DNA from: Rs1 sp038900335
GTDB lineage: Bacteria > Pseudomonadota > Gammaproteobacteria > Pseudomonadales > Balneatricaceae
Direction of reading: 5' to 3'
Assembly: GCA_038900335.1 (NCBI GenBank)
Contig: JBBMRB010000005.1
Span: 62,001 to 126,000, forward strand
Length of the DNA stretch: 64,000 nt
The first letter of the stretch is position 1. Each line of letters starts with the position of its first letter. The notes below the pieces were generated by a model. The model did not search any database. It was not told the origin of the DNA and was given only the letters and a program-made list of their open reading frames with translations. The translations under genes and the position numbers were made by a program. This document shows positions 33,556 through 42,891 of this stretch, piece by piece.

Positions 33556-33591
33556 GGTGAGTGTTAATGAATATATTCAATAACACTCACC
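33556..33591. repeat. 36-bp near-perfect palindrome between fdsA and fdhD
   Basis: GGTGAGTGTTA (33556-33566) and TAACACTCACC (33581-33591) are perfect 11-base arms. The interior TGAATATATTCA is itself a palindrome, leaving only one mismatched A-A pair on the whole axis. No T-run follows in the fds direction, so it is probably not a simple terminator. It may be a binding site, or an RNA hairpin that protects the upstream part of the operon mRNA. Confidence 0.7.
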
Positions 33592-33614
33592 CTGAGCAAT
33601 GCTTAATTTATATC

Positions 33615-36476
33615 TTAATGGACTTTATCGCTGGTGCGCTGCGTCTTTAATAAGCCTTTTTGCTTTTTGTCGAACGCTTTAAACTCTTTTTGCCAATCAG
33701 AAGGTTGGGATACCTTCTCGATTTGCACCGCTGTCACCTTGTATTCAGGGCAGTTAGTTGCCCAGTCCGAGTTATCAGTAGTAATGACGTTGGCACCGCT
33801 TCCAGGGTGATGGAAGGTGGTATAAACAACACCTGGTTGCATGCGCTCAGATATTTTAGCTCGCAGTACGGTATTACCAGCCCGGCTAGTAATACCTAGC
33901 CAGTCGCCATCGCTAATACCGCGATCATCGGCATCGTGTGGATGCACTTCTAACACATCTTCACTGTGCCACGTCATGTTTTCAGTACGTCTAGTTTGTG
34001 CACCCACATTATATTGCGACAAAATACGACCGGTTGTTAACAGTAACGGTAAACGACGAGTACTGCGCTCTTGGCTAGGTAAAAATTCAGTAATCGCAAA
34101 ATTACCTTTACCAATTGGGAAGTCGACAATATGCATCGTTGGCGTACCATTTGGTGCTTGCTCATTACACGGCCATTGAATACTGCCTTGCTCTTCTAGT
34201 TTTTGATAGTTAACACCGGTGAAAGTGGGTGTTAGTAAGGCTATCTCATCCATGATTTCGCTAGGGTGGTTATAGTGCATTTCATAACCCAGTGCTTTAG
34301 ATAGTCCAAGAGTGACTTCCCAATCAGCAAGGCCTGCCAATGGTGGCATGACTTTGCGAACGCGATTAATACGACGCTCTGCATTGGTAAAGGTGCCATC
34401 TTTTTCTAAGAAGGTAGAGCCTGGTAGCAAGACGTGGGCAAATTTTGCTGTCTCATTTAAAAAGATATCTTGGACAATCAAGCAATCTAGAGAGCGCAGC
34501 GCTTTTTCGACATGGTGAGTATTGGGATCAGATTGTGCAATATCCTCACCTTGTACGTACATCCCTTTGAATGTGCCGTTAATCGCGGCATCAAACATAT
34601 TGGGAATTCGCAGGCCAGGTTCGTCGTCAATAGTCACATTCCACACGGCTTCAAATTTATCGCGAACCGCTTTTTCGCCGACATGTTGATAGCCTGGTAG
34701 CTCATGAGGGAAAGAACCCATATCGCATGAACCTTGAACATTGTTTTGACCGCGAAGCGGGTTGACGCCAACGCCTTCACGACCAATATTGCCTGTCGCT
34801 AAAGCAAGGTTGGCAATCCCCATTACCATGGTCGAGCCCTGTGAGTGCTCTGTGACACCCAGCCCGTAGAAAATAGCGCCGTTATTCGCTTTAGCGTATA
34901 CGCTAGCCGCCTCTCTTACTAATTGTGGATCAACACCGGTAATCTGTGCACTATCTTCTGGGGAGTTGCGTTGCTCGCAGATAAAGTCACGCCATTGATT
35001 GAAGGCATCGGTATCGCAACGTGTTTTAATGAACTCTTCACAGTGTAAGCCTTCACTCATAATGACGTGAGCTAGTGCATTGATCAGTGCCACGTTAGTG
35101 CCTGGTTTTAACTGTAGGTGAATCGCTTCATTTAAATGTGGCGTTTTCAATAAATCAATACTTCTAGGGTCGATAACGATTAGGCTCGCACCTTCCCTTA
35201 GTCTGCGCCTCATCATTGACCCAAATACAGGATGAGCATCGGTTGGGTTGGCACCGATCACCACAATACTATCAGCGTGTTTTATTGAGTCAAAGGTCTG
35301 AGTACCAGCAGATTCACCCAGTGTGGTTTTTAAACCATAACCTGTAGGGCTGTGACAAACACGGGCACAGGTATCAGTGTTGTTGTTGGCAAAAGCGGTA
35401 CGCACCAGCTTTTGTACCAGATAAGTCTCTTCATTAGTACAGCGTGAGGAGGTGATACCACCAACGCTTTCACGACCATACTTGTTTTGAATAGTATGTA
35501 TTTTGTCAGCGGCAAAGGTGAAAGCTTCATCCCAACTAACTGGGCGCCAAGGCTGGTCGATGCTGTCTCTAATCATCGGCTCTTTAATACGATCGCCATG
35601 CGTTGCATAACCAAAGGCAAAACGGCCTTTAACACAAGAGTGACCTTGGTTTGCTTCACCGCCTTTGTAAGGCACCATACGTATTACTTTATCGCCTTTC
35701 ATTTGTGCTTCAAATGAGCAGCCCACACCGCAATAGGCACAAGTAGTGACAATAGAGTGCTCAGGTTGGCCCTGCTCTATCACACTTTTTTCCATGAGCG
35801 TAGAGGTCGGGCACGCTTGCACACAAGCCCCACAAGATACACAATCAGAGTCGATAAAGTCTTGGTTCATACCCGCAGACACTTTAGAGTCAAAACCTCT
35901 GCCATCGATGGTAAGTGCGAAGGTGCCTTGTACTTCTTCACAGGCGCGAACGCAGCGTGAACAGACAATACACTTACTTGGGTCAAAACTAAAATATGGG
36001 TTGGAGTTGTCTTTTTCTGCCTGTAAATGGTTCTCACCGTTAAAGCCATAACGCACATCGCGCAAGCCAACAGCGCCCGCCATATCTTGTAGTTCACAAT
36101 CACCATTTGCAGGGCACGTTAAGCAATCAAGCGGGTGGTCAGATATATACAGCTCCATAACATTGCGTCTAAGTTTTGCAAGTTTCTCGTTTTGAGTGGT
36201 CACTTGCATACCCTCAGCAACCGGAGTGGTACAAGAGGCGGGGTAGCCGCGACGACCTTCGATATGCACTGCGCAAAGACGACACGAGCCAAATGGCTCT
36301 AAGCTGTCAGTTGCACACAGTTTTGGTATGTTAATGTTATGTAATGAAGCGGCGCGCATGACCGATGTACCCTCGGGCACATCGATGCTGACACCGTCTA
36401 TATTAATGCTCACCATCACATCAGATAAAATCGCTGGCGTACCTAAATCTTTAGTTGGGTCAAAGTACTCTAACAT
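33615..36476 (-). CDS. fdsA: NAD-dependent formate dehydrogenase alpha subunit (Mo-bis-PGD)
   Basis: This subunit of about 953 residues oxidises formate to CO2. The N-terminus has a NuoG-like [2Fe-2S] domain (CRLCAVHIEGRRGYPASC) and a His-Cys [4Fe-4S] site (HPLDCLTCPANGDC). Two [4Fe-4S] motifs follow (CIVCSRCVRAC and CVSCGACVQAC), then the molybdopterin domain cluster CAYCGVGC. The Mo ligand is cysteine in RVCHSPTGYG, encoded by TGT, so no selenocysteine is used. The frame is open to 36509, but ATG 36476 follows GGAGGA at 8 bases and sits one base after the fdsB stop, so I choose it. It is soluble, with no signal peptide. Confidence 0.95.
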   Translation of the reverse strand: MLEYFDPTKDLGTPAILSDVMVSINIDGVSIDVPEGTSVMRAASLHNINIPKLCATDSLEPFGSCRLCAVHIEGRRGYPASCTTPVAEGMQVTTQNEKLAKLRRNVMELYISDHPLDCLTCPANGDCELQDMAGAVGLRDVRYGFNGENHLQAEKDNSNPYFSFDPSKCIVCSRCVRACEEVQGTFALTIDGRGFDSKVSAGMNQDFIDSDCVSCGACVQACPTSTLMEKSVIEQGQPEHSIVTTCAYCGVGCSFEAQMKGDKVIRMVPYKGGEANQGHSCVKGRFAFGYATHGDRIKEPMIRDSIDQPWRPVSWDEAFTFAADKIHTIQNKYGRESVGGITSSRCTNEETYLVQKLVRTAFANNNTDTCARVCHSPTGYGLKTTLGESAGTQTFDSIKHADSIVVIGANPTDAHPVFGSMMRRRLREGASLIVIDPRSIDLLKTPHLNEAIHLQLKPGTNVALINALAHVIMSEGLHCEEFIKTRCDTDAFNQWRDFICEQRNSPEDSAQITGVDPQLVREAASVYAKANNGAIFYGLGVTEHSQGSTMVMGIANLALATGNIGREGVGVNPLRGQNNVQGSCDMGSFPHELPGYQHVGEKAVRDKFEAVWNVTIDDEPGLRIPNMFDAAINGTFKGMYVQGEDIAQSDPNTHHVEKALRSLDCLIVQDIFLNETAKFAHVLLPGSTFLEKDGTFTNAERRINRVRKVMPPLAGLADWEVTLGLSKALGYEMHYNHPSEIMDEIALLTPTFTGVNYQKLEEQGSIQWPCNEQAPNGTPTMHIVDFPIGKGNFAITEFLPSQERSTRRLPLLLTTGRILSQYNVGAQTRRTENMTWHSEDVLEVHPHDADDRGISDGDWLGITSRAGNTVLRAKISERMQPGVVYTTFHHPGSGANVITTDNSDWATNCPEYKVTAVQIEKVSQPSDWQKEFKAFDKKQKGLLKTQRTSDKVH

Positions 36477-36477
36477 T

Positions 36478-38049
36478 TTATAAATCCTCCACTGGGGTGA
36501 GCTTGGCAATATTTTGTTGCTGGTAGCCCTTCATTGCACTTTGTACTGGGAAAGGCGTCATACCACCCATAGCACAAAGTGACATATCTATCATGGTTTC
36601 ACAAAGATCATCTAGCAATTCTAAGTTGTCATCGACGTTATCGCCGTTGCGAATCTTGGCTATCACTTCAGCGCCGCGCACTGAACCTATTCTACAAGGT
36701 GTGCATTTACCGCATGATTCTTCAACACAAAATTCCATTGAGAACTGCGCTTGCTCAGCGAGGTCAACACTGTCATCAAAAACAACAATGCCGCCATGTC
36801 CAAGCACGGCGCCCATTGCAGCAAAGGATTCATAATCTAGCGGTGTATCCCATTGATCTTTAGATAAGTAAGCACCTAGTGGGCCACCCACTTGAATACT
36901 GTGCATCGCTTTACCGCTAAATGTGCCTGTTGCAAAGTCATCTAATAAACTTTGTAAAGTGGTACCAAAAGCGAGTTCTACTAAGCCACCTCGGTTGACG
37001 TTGCCGGCAATTTGAAAGGCCAGTGTGCCTTTTGAGCGGCCCATACCGTAATCGGCATAAACGGCTGCGCCATCGGCAATGATATGTGGCACAGCGGCGA
37101 GTGATAAGACGTTGTTGACGACGGTAGGTTGACCAAGTAATCCTTCAATAGCCGGTAGTGGCGGTTTTGAGCGCACTAAGCCTCGTTTTCCCTCTAGGCT
37201 TTCAAGTAGCGAGGTTTCTTCACCGCAAATATAGGCGCCTGCTCCTAATCTTACTTCTAAATCAAATGAGCATTGTGAGCCACAAATTTGTTGGCCTAAA
37301 AAGTGATGTTGATACGCTTGTTCAATCGCTTCATTGAGAATACTGTAGGCTTGTGGGTATTCAGATCTTAGATAGATAAAGCCTTTAGTTGCGCCAACAC
37401 CTAAACCTGCAATAATCATCCCCTCTACTAATGCCAGTGGATCTGCCTCCATTAATAGTCTATCGGCAAATGTGCCTGAGTCACCTTCATCCGCATTACA
37501 GACAATGTACTTTTGTTGAGGTGGGCAATTTAAAACGGTTTGCCATTTTATACCGGTAGGGAAGGCGGCACCACCTCGTCCACGCAGACCTGAATCAGTG
37601 ATTTGTGTCACAATATCTTGCGCCGACATTTGTAATGCTTTCGCTAAACCTTTAAAACCATCGTGTGCTATATAATCATCGATGTCGGTAGGGTCAATCA
37701 CGCCCGCTTTAGCAAAGCTTAAACGCTGTTGTTTTTTAAGATAGGGGATTTCTTCGGTTAGGCCTAAATACAGCGGGTGTTGTCGAGCTTGCTCGCTGTC
37801 GGCGTTTAAAAAATCAGCGGAAAATAGGCTGTCGATATCTTCAGGGGTTACCGGTCCAAAGGCTATGCGACCTTTTGGCGTCGCTATTTCTACTAACGGC
37901 TCTAGCCAAAACATGCCTCTTGAGCCGTTGCGCACGAGTTTAATGTCACTGTTTTTTACTTTAGCAGTGCTCTTAATGTTTTCAGCAACTTGCTCACCAG
38001 ATAGAGATAAAGTGGTGGTGTCTCTTGGTACAAAAATTGTTGTTGTCAT
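36478..38049 (-). CDS. fdsB: NAD-dependent formate dehydrogenase beta subunit (NuoF-like)
   Basis: This 523-residue subunit receives electrons from fdsA and reduces NAD+. The FMN and NADH site is visible in GLRGRGGAAFPTG and CNADEGDSGTFADR, and the [4Fe-4S] ligands in ESCGKCTPCR with a further cysteine in SLCAMGG. An N-terminal extension of about 110 residues, thioredoxin-like in other FdsB proteins, precedes the NuoF core. It is separated from fdsG by 26 bases, and fdsA follows on the base after next. Confidence 0.94.
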   Translation of the reverse strand: MTTTIFVPRDTTTLSLSGEQVAENIKSTAKVKNSDIKLVRNGSRGMFWLEPLVEIATPKGRIAFGPVTPEDIDSLFSADFLNADSEQARQHPLYLGLTEEIPYLKKQQRLSFAKAGVIDPTDIDDYIAHDGFKGLAKALQMSAQDIVTQITDSGLRGRGGAAFPTGIKWQTVLNCPPQQKYIVCNADEGDSGTFADRLLMEADPLALVEGMIIAGLGVGATKGFIYLRSEYPQAYSILNEAIEQAYQHHFLGQQICGSQCSFDLEVRLGAGAYICGEETSLLESLEGKRGLVRSKPPLPAIEGLLGQPTVVNNVLSLAAVPHIIADGAAVYADYGMGRSKGTLAFQIAGNVNRGGLVELAFGTTLQSLLDDFATGTFSGKAMHSIQVGGPLGAYLSKDQWDTPLDYESFAAMGAVLGHGGIVVFDDSVDLAEQAQFSMEFCVEESCGKCTPCRIGSVRGAEVIAKIRNGDNVDDNLELLDDLCETMIDMSLCAMGGMTPFPVQSAMKGYQQQNIAKLTPVEDL

Positions 38050-38075
38050 AAAAATTACCTTTTTTATACCCAGTG

Positions 38076-38567
38076 TTATTGGAAGTTCAATGTACTGGTG
38101 GTCAGTTTGTCGACAGTGAGATCAAACTTTGCTGGTGAGACCGCGGCAATAACATCGTTGCCGATGCGAATGTTTGGACCGCATGCACAGTTACCTAAGC
38201 AATAAACAGGGTCTAAGGTGATATTTTTATCTGCTGTTGTTTGGTGATAATCAATATTAAGGCTCTTTTTGGCATGAGCTTCTAATGCTCTACCGCCTCT
38301 TGCTTGGCACGCTTCTGCGCGACAAATTTCAACTCGATGAGCGCCAGGTTGCTCAGTGTGAAAATGGCGATAGAAACTAATGACGCCGTGAATCTCTGCA
38401 GCGGTTTGGTTCATCTCATTAGCTATGAGAGTGATGGCATTAGGAGGAATGAAGTTAAATTCATCTTGAACCGCGTGCAATATTGGCAGTAATGCGCCAA
38501 GTTTAGGTTTATGTTCTATGATAATGTTTTTTATTTTTTCGTTTGCTGCAAGAGAAGACGGATCCAT
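38076..38567 (-). CDS. fdsG: NAD-dependent formate dehydrogenase gamma subunit (NuoE-like)
   Basis: This 163-residue thioredoxin-like [2Fe-2S] protein has its four cluster cysteines in CRAEAC and CLGNCAC. It pairs with FdsB in electron transfer to NAD+. It is the first gene of the operon, so the promoter should lie in the 38568-38976 gap. No LysR-type FdsR regulator gene is found next to it. Confidence 0.93.
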   Translation of the reverse strand: MDPSSLAANEKIKNIIIEHKPKLGALLPILHAVQDEFNFIPPNAITLIANEMNQTAAEIHGVISFYRHFHTEQPGAHRVEICRAEACQARGGRALEAHAKKSLNIDYHQTTADKNITLDPVYCLGNCACGPNIRIGNDVIAAVSPAKFDLTVDKLTTSTLNFQ

Positions 38568-38976
38568 ATTTTTACCTAAATTTCAGTATATTTATTATAA
38601 ATGGATTGATGAGTAATAATTAACATATGAAATTTAGTGCATATGTGTTGTTGTTATGACTCACTAATAACTAGCAACATAGCATTTATGGGCTACCTGT
38701 AAAATAGGAAAATAACTGCATATATTTATTAACGGTACATATTGTCGAACAATGGCTATTTTTTGTATTAAATTAGCGGTAATAAAAAGTAAAACTATAA
38801 AAATAATCATCAATAACCTTATGTTTTATATGTCTTTTGAGGTTATTGAACTATTGTTACTAATACGGCTATAAGCTGAGCAACATCATTAAGTAATAAA
38901 ATAACGAGTATTAACATTGTAATCATTAGCAGCAAATTTAATGCAGTTAACAATAAATTTAATAAGGTGTATAACA
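38568..38976. other. Divergent promoter region of fds operon and thioesterase gene
   Basis: This 409-base, strongly AT-rich gap has no credible coding frame. It must hold the promoters of the fds operon (minus) and the thioesterase gene (plus). I see no convincing paired -35 and -10 boxes or clear operator in it. Confidence 0.45.
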
Positions 38977-39549
38977 ATGCAAGAAAAAATAAGAGAGTTA
39001 CAATTAGCAGAGCCGTTAGTCATGACCATGTTGATGACACCAGATATGTCTAATTTTAGCGGTAATGTACACGGTGGCTCGATTCTTAAAATGTTAGACC
39101 AAGTTGCCTACGCTTGTGCGGCTCATTATAGCCATCATTACGCGGTGACATTATCTGTCGATCAAGTTAAATTTAAAATGCCGATAAAAGTAGGCGAGCT
39201 CGTTACGTTCTATGCGCAAGTTAATTATGTCGGGCGCTCAACGATGGAGGTGGGAATTAAAGCGGTGGCCGAGAATGTTGTCTCAAGAGATTTACGCCAT
39301 ACCAATAGCTGCTATTTCACTATGGTCGCCGTCGACAGTGACGGGCGCCCTGTAGAAGTACCACAATTATTGCTCGATAGCCCGACCACTAAAGCTCGAT
39401 TTGTCGCGGCAAAACTGCGAAGACAATTGCGAATGGAACATGATCAAACAATGCAGGCCATTGATTTAAAATGGACTGAACAGCTTGATACCTTATCAGA
39501 AAAAGAGATTGAAGATGCCTTAGCAGGTGAAGTCAGTCTTAATATTTAA
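38977..39549 (+). CDS. Acyl-CoA thioesterase (YciA-like hotdog)
   Basis: This 190-residue hotdog protein contains MLMTPDMSNFSGNVHGGSILKMLDQVA, split here by its helix, which is the pattern of acyl-CoA hydrolases of the YciA and BFIT group (the NVHGG aspartate/asparagine site). It should hydrolyse acyl-CoA esters in the cytoplasm. The frame extends to an ATG at 38941, but ATG 38977 has AAGGTG upstream and matches family starts. The C-terminal 60 residues are charged and helical. It is probably a single-gene unit that ends at a convergent hairpin. Confidence 0.88.
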   Translation: MQEKIRELQLAEPLVMTMLMTPDMSNFSGNVHGGSILKMLDQVAYACAAHYSHHYAVTLSVDQVKFKMPIKVGELVTFYAQVNYVGRSTMEVGIKAVAENVVSRDLRHTNSCYFTMVAVDSDGRPVEVPQLLLDSPTTKARFVAAKLRRQLRMEHDQTMQAIDLKWTEQLDTLSEKEIEDALAGEVSLNI

Positions 39550-39551
39550 TG

Positions 39552-39571
39552 CTGATATTGGTCGATATCAG
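39552..39571. terminator. Hairpin between convergent thioesterase and FlhB-like genes
   Basis: CTGATAT (39552-39558) and ATATCAG (39565-39571) form a 7-bp stem with a six-base loop in the 22-base space between the two convergent genes. T-rich sequence follows on the plus strand, but there is no strict T-run, so it is a moderate terminator at best. Confidence 0.45.
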
Positions 39572-39844
39572 TTATTTGTTTGCTTTTAGCTCGTAAGTAA
39601 AAGCGATAACTTCAGCGATGGCTCGATACAGGGCCTCGGGTATTTCATCGCCTATTTCTAGCCTGATTAATACTTCCAGTAATTCTGGGTTTTCATGGAT
39701 ATGCACTTCGTTTTCACGTGCAAGTTCAATGATTTTATCGGCGATCTCGCCATTGCCCTTAGCGACAACAGTGGGTACGCCACCTTCTTGCATGTCATAT
39801 TTAATGGCAACAGCTGAATTGTGTTTAGGCTTTTCTGGTTTCAT
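39572..39844 (-). CDS. FlhB C-terminal-domain-like small protein (FlhX type)
   Basis: This 90-residue protein resembles only the cytoplasmic C-terminal domain of the flagellar export switch FlhB (AVAIKYDMQEGGVPTVVAKG and ELLEVLIRLEIGDEIPE). It has no membrane part, and the NPTH autocleavage motif is absent. Such stand-alone proteins can partly replace the FlhB C-terminus in some bacteria. It overlaps the FliK-like gene as ATGA, so the pair is co-translated. No other flagellar gene is present in the window. Confidence 0.82.
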   Translation of the reverse strand: MKPEKPKHNSAVAIKYDMQEGGVPTVVAKGNGEIADKIIELARENEVHIHENPELLEVLIRLEIGDEIPEALYRAIAEVIAFTYELKANK

Positions 39845-42453
39845 GTTCTGATATCTATGATTCGTTTGTTAACACTGTTATTGGCAACGGCCTGTTGAGA
39901 ACCTTGCGTGCAGTGAATAGTGTGTATATCAAAGCCCTGATTGTGTAGCTGTTGTCTGAAGGAGCCTAATCGACGCTCAAGAGCTGCCACTGTACTATGT
40001 TTTGAGCATAAAAAAGTGGTGGATATTGAATTGTCCTGCGGGTTTAAGGCTACTTCAGCATCTACCTGGCCACGCTCTTGTAAATCAAAATGTAGCTTTA
40101 CGCTCCAGATTGCGATGAATTCGCCTTCATCATTAAGTTGTTTGCGCTGCTTAATCTCCATTTCCACGTTATCCAGTTTTTCATTGTGTTGTACTGGAAT
40201 ATCGATTTGAAACGTCCGCTCGTTACTTATATCTGCTTTGGCATGTTGGTTCTGCTGTTGAACATGTGTCAGTTGGCTCGCTGTTACTCGCGCCAGCATT
40301 TTATCGGTGGTGTTTTGTATTAAATCTCGTTGTTCTGTCGGTAGTTGCTCAGCTAGTTTACTCATTTTAGCGAGAAAACTTTTCATATCACCTTGCTGGC
40401 TTTGACCTTGATTAGCAAGTTTGCTTTCAGTAAATAAGCCACCTTGTTGGACATTGCGTTTTATGGTATCGCTGCTGCTATTAGCGCCGGGTTTTACACC
40501 AAATAACTGCATAATACTGAGCGCTACTTTATCAATAGGTACCGTATTATTTGGGCTGCTAGCTATCATGTTAGCTTGTGATACCAGTTGGTTAATGCCC
40601 TCTGCTATCGGTACTTGTTGTGGTAGTGCTTGGCGTAAATTGGTTTCAACTAGTTGTAATTGCTTATCGCTTAAATTGAATTGATTGGCTGTTAAAGTCG
40701 TTGGGTTGCTCACAACGGCTGCTTGTTGCCACTGAATACTTGCCTGAGCGCCTTCTGAACGAGTGATTTGCAATTGTTGAATAGGCGGTAAGTTTGCTGG
40801 TGCTTTTAGTGATATTGTTTGCCCTGCAACAGCGACTTTAATTGTCATTGTCTGTTGATTAAGTGTATTTAACTGCGCATTTTGTGGCGCTCGACTTTGT
40901 GTGGTTCCTGTTAACACAGGCGCTGCTGTACTTTGCAGTGCAGTATTTGATGTCTGGGGTGTTTGGCTGATACTAGCTGTATTAGTAGCTGTATTAGTAG
41001 GGTTGTTAGCTGGCTGAGCTGTGTTGGTAACAGGTGGCAATGTATTATTAGAACTCAGCTGAGCAGGGCCCGTTTGTGCTGCAAGCGGCTGTGAATTAAC
41101 GCCAGCATGGGTCGCTGTTGCATTGCTCAGTGCTGTATTAGTAGGCGCTGTATTAGTGGCTATATTAGAAGAGCCTGTGTTGTTGGGTAGTGTATTTGTT
41201 GGCGCTGTCGCTACTTGGTGGCTATTTGGTAATACTGCTGATTGAGTTGAAGAGGGAGCTAAAGGTGCAGTTGCTGCTGCGCTTTGATTGCTCGCTGGTG
41301 TATTAGTCTGAGTATTAACAGTAGCTGCAGAGCTTGTCGTTGCATTTACAGTCCCAATCCCAGCTATAGGCAAAGGCGCAGATGTCGTCGGTGTAGGTGT
41401 GACAGGTGCAGTGTTTACCGCGCCCACGCTCAGATTGTTAGTGAGTATATTTGTGTTAGGGGCAGGGCTGTTTATCGCAGGCACATTTATCGCAGAGCTA
41501 TTGGTAATAGGGGTGTTGGTAACAGCTGAGTTAGCATTTGGTGTAAGGCTTACAGTTGCACCGTTAGCGGCCTGAACAGCTAAAGAGGTAGCTGCTGCAG
41601 TCACTGTTGTTGCAAGCGTTGGTGTATTAACATGAGTGTTTAGTGTCAGCGGCTGATTAGTGTTATTTGTTGCTGCTGTAGTAGCCGCTTGGGCTTGATT
41701 AGCAGCTAGTGGTGCTTGCTGCACTGCATTCGTATTTTGGTTGTTTATTGTATTGGCAATTGCTGATTGCACTGTATTTGTAAGTGTTGCAGTTGCAGTG
41801 TTGGTTACTGGATTAGCCTGATTGGCGCTATTAACAGCAGTGTTTTGTATTTTATTAAGGATGGCTGTCGCCGTTGCTGCTAATTGGCTGCTAGTTGTAC
41901 TCGCTGTATTCGTTAAGTTAGCAGTACTTATATTAGTATTGCCAGGTTGGCTAATAATATTCGCGTTCAGTGTGACACCCTTGGGTAATGCTTGCGCAAT
42001 TTTTGCAAGAGATTCGCCACTAGCATTAATAATAACAGGTGCTTTTAAAGTAATAGTGTTGGCGTTACCTGTCGTCGCAGTACTAGCCTGACTAGTACTT
42101 TGAGATTGACTTAAATTATTAAGCAGATTGACGCTGCTGGTTGTCGCAGCTGGGTTATTAGTCGTTGAAGAGGAGGTGATCTGTAAAGAAACTTGACCTG
42201 TTTGCGAGCGCTGCAATTGCACACTATCGCCCTTTGCTGGTGGTTGCTCAGAAAATTTAACACTAACCTGTACGACTGTGTTGTTTATCTCTAATTTGAC
42301 ACGATGGCTATTTGCTTGACTCGGGTCGGCGCTGATTTGGGTTATTTTGGCGTTCACTGTTTTATCGACAGGTAATACAGCTTCGATAGATTTTGCCGAG
42401 CTAGAAGCCTGGCTCTCTATTGTTCTTGCTGTGGCTGTGACAATGCTGTCCAT
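39841..42453 (-). CDS. FliK-like hook-length control domain protein with very long N/T/A-rich region
   Basis: This 870-residue protein ends in a folded Flg_hook domain (about 690-850, with FQIDIPVQHNEKL and ISTTFLCSKHSTVAALERR). Residues from about 95 to 560 are low complexity, made almost entirely of asparagine, threonine, alanine, glutamine and proline with scattered repeats. FliK acts as a molecular ruler, and its unfolded N-terminus sets hook length. This one sits beside ccmA rather than in a flagellar cluster, as in Pseudomonas (from memory, PA1473-PA1474 beside ccmA). The start at 42453 has AGAGG ten bases upstream. Confidence 0.8.
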   Translation of the reverse strand: MDSIVTATARTIESQASSSAKSIEAVLPVDKTVNAKITQISADPSQANSHRVKLEINNTVVQVSVKFSEQPPAKGDSVQLQRSQTGQVSLQITSSSTTNNPAATTSSVNLLNNLSQSQSTSQASTATTGNANTITLKAPVIINASGESLAKIAQALPKGVTLNANIISQPGNTNISTANLTNTASTTSSQLAATATAILNKIQNTAVNSANQANPVTNTATATLTNTVQSAIANTINNQNTNAVQQAPLAANQAQAATTAATNNTNQPLTLNTHVNTPTLATTVTAAATSLAVQAANGATVSLTPNANSAVTNTPITNSSAINVPAINSPAPNTNILTNNLSVGAVNTAPVTPTPTTSAPLPIAGIGTVNATTSSAATVNTQTNTPASNQSAAATAPLAPSSTQSAVLPNSHQVATAPTNTLPNNTGSSNIATNTAPTNTALSNATATHAGVNSQPLAAQTGPAQLSSNNTLPPVTNTAQPANNPTNTATNTASISQTPQTSNTALQSTAAPVLTGTTQSRAPQNAQLNTLNQQTMTIKVAVAGQTISLKAPANLPPIQQLQITRSEGAQASIQWQQAAVVSNPTTLTANQFNLSDKQLQLVETNLRQALPQQVPIAEGINQLVSQANMIASSPNNTVPIDKVALSIMQLFGVKPGANSSSDTIKRNVQQGGLFTESKLANQGQSQQGDMKSFLAKMSKLAEQLPTEQRDLIQNTTDKMLARVTASQLTHVQQQNQHAKADISNERTFQIDIPVQHNEKLDNVEMEIKQRKQLNDEGEFIAIWSVKLHFDLQERGQVDAEVALNPQDNSISTTFLCSKHSTVAALERRLGSFRQQLHNQGFDIHTIHCTQGSQQAVANNSVNKRIIDIRT

Positions 42454-42891
42454 CGATATAACCTCTGATCTTAAAAAAAGCGTGCAAAAAACTGATCTAT
42501 AGCAATGCTTATACTCGCCATAAATCCTTATAATGTGATCATTTTATGCAGATCACTTGCCATTAACTTGGCCGTTATTTAACAGTTTATTCTGTGTGTA
42601 AATTAACATGAACACAGACTATTAATAGTTATATCGGCTTATGTGCATAAAAATAGAGAGTGTTTGTGTTAACTATTGTAACTGACAATACTGTTTACTT
42701 TGTCGTTAGTCTCAAAGCTGACGCTTATAACTTGTGATTGTAGGTCAATGAGTGCGAGAAATTAAAAAAGAGTGCTGTTATACTGCGCATTTTTACCCCC
42801 CTGTATTGCCTATAGATAGCTAAGGTGTGTAGCGGTTATTACTTAAAGCAATTGTTTTTTGCTTGTTTTTCGATAGTTAAAGGGAAGTGTT
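42454..42891. other. Divergent region between the FliK-like gene and the ccm operon
   Basis: This 438-base AT-rich gap has no coding frame that I would defend. It should hold the promoter of the FliK-like gene at its left and that of the ccm operon at its right. The best candidate is an extended -10 box at 42776-42784. Confidence 0.45.
42776..42784 (+). promoter_or_regulatory. Candidate extended -10 promoter of the ccm operon
   Basis: TG-T-TATACT has the exact form of an extended -10 element (TGnTATAAT with one mismatch). It lies 108 bases before the ccmA start. No -35 box is obvious, which is usual for extended -10 promoters. Confidence 0.35.

Noticed and set aside
33660..36051. Several plus-strand frames opposite the formate dehydrogenase genes
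   Set aside because: They are antisense shadows of strongly conserved genes and lack RBS and family matches.
33615..36476. Formate dehydrogenase considered as a selenoprotein
   Set aside because: The metal-ligand position is a TGT cysteine codon, and no in-frame TGA is present.
39841..42453. Repetitive DNA considered as a CRISPR-like or satellite array
   Set aside because: The repetition is irregular codon-level N/T/A/Q repetition inside one long frame, without fixed spacers.
39572..42453. FlhB-like and FliK-like pair considered as part of a type III secretion locus
   Set aside because: No export membrane proteins, ATPase or ring genes are present in the window.
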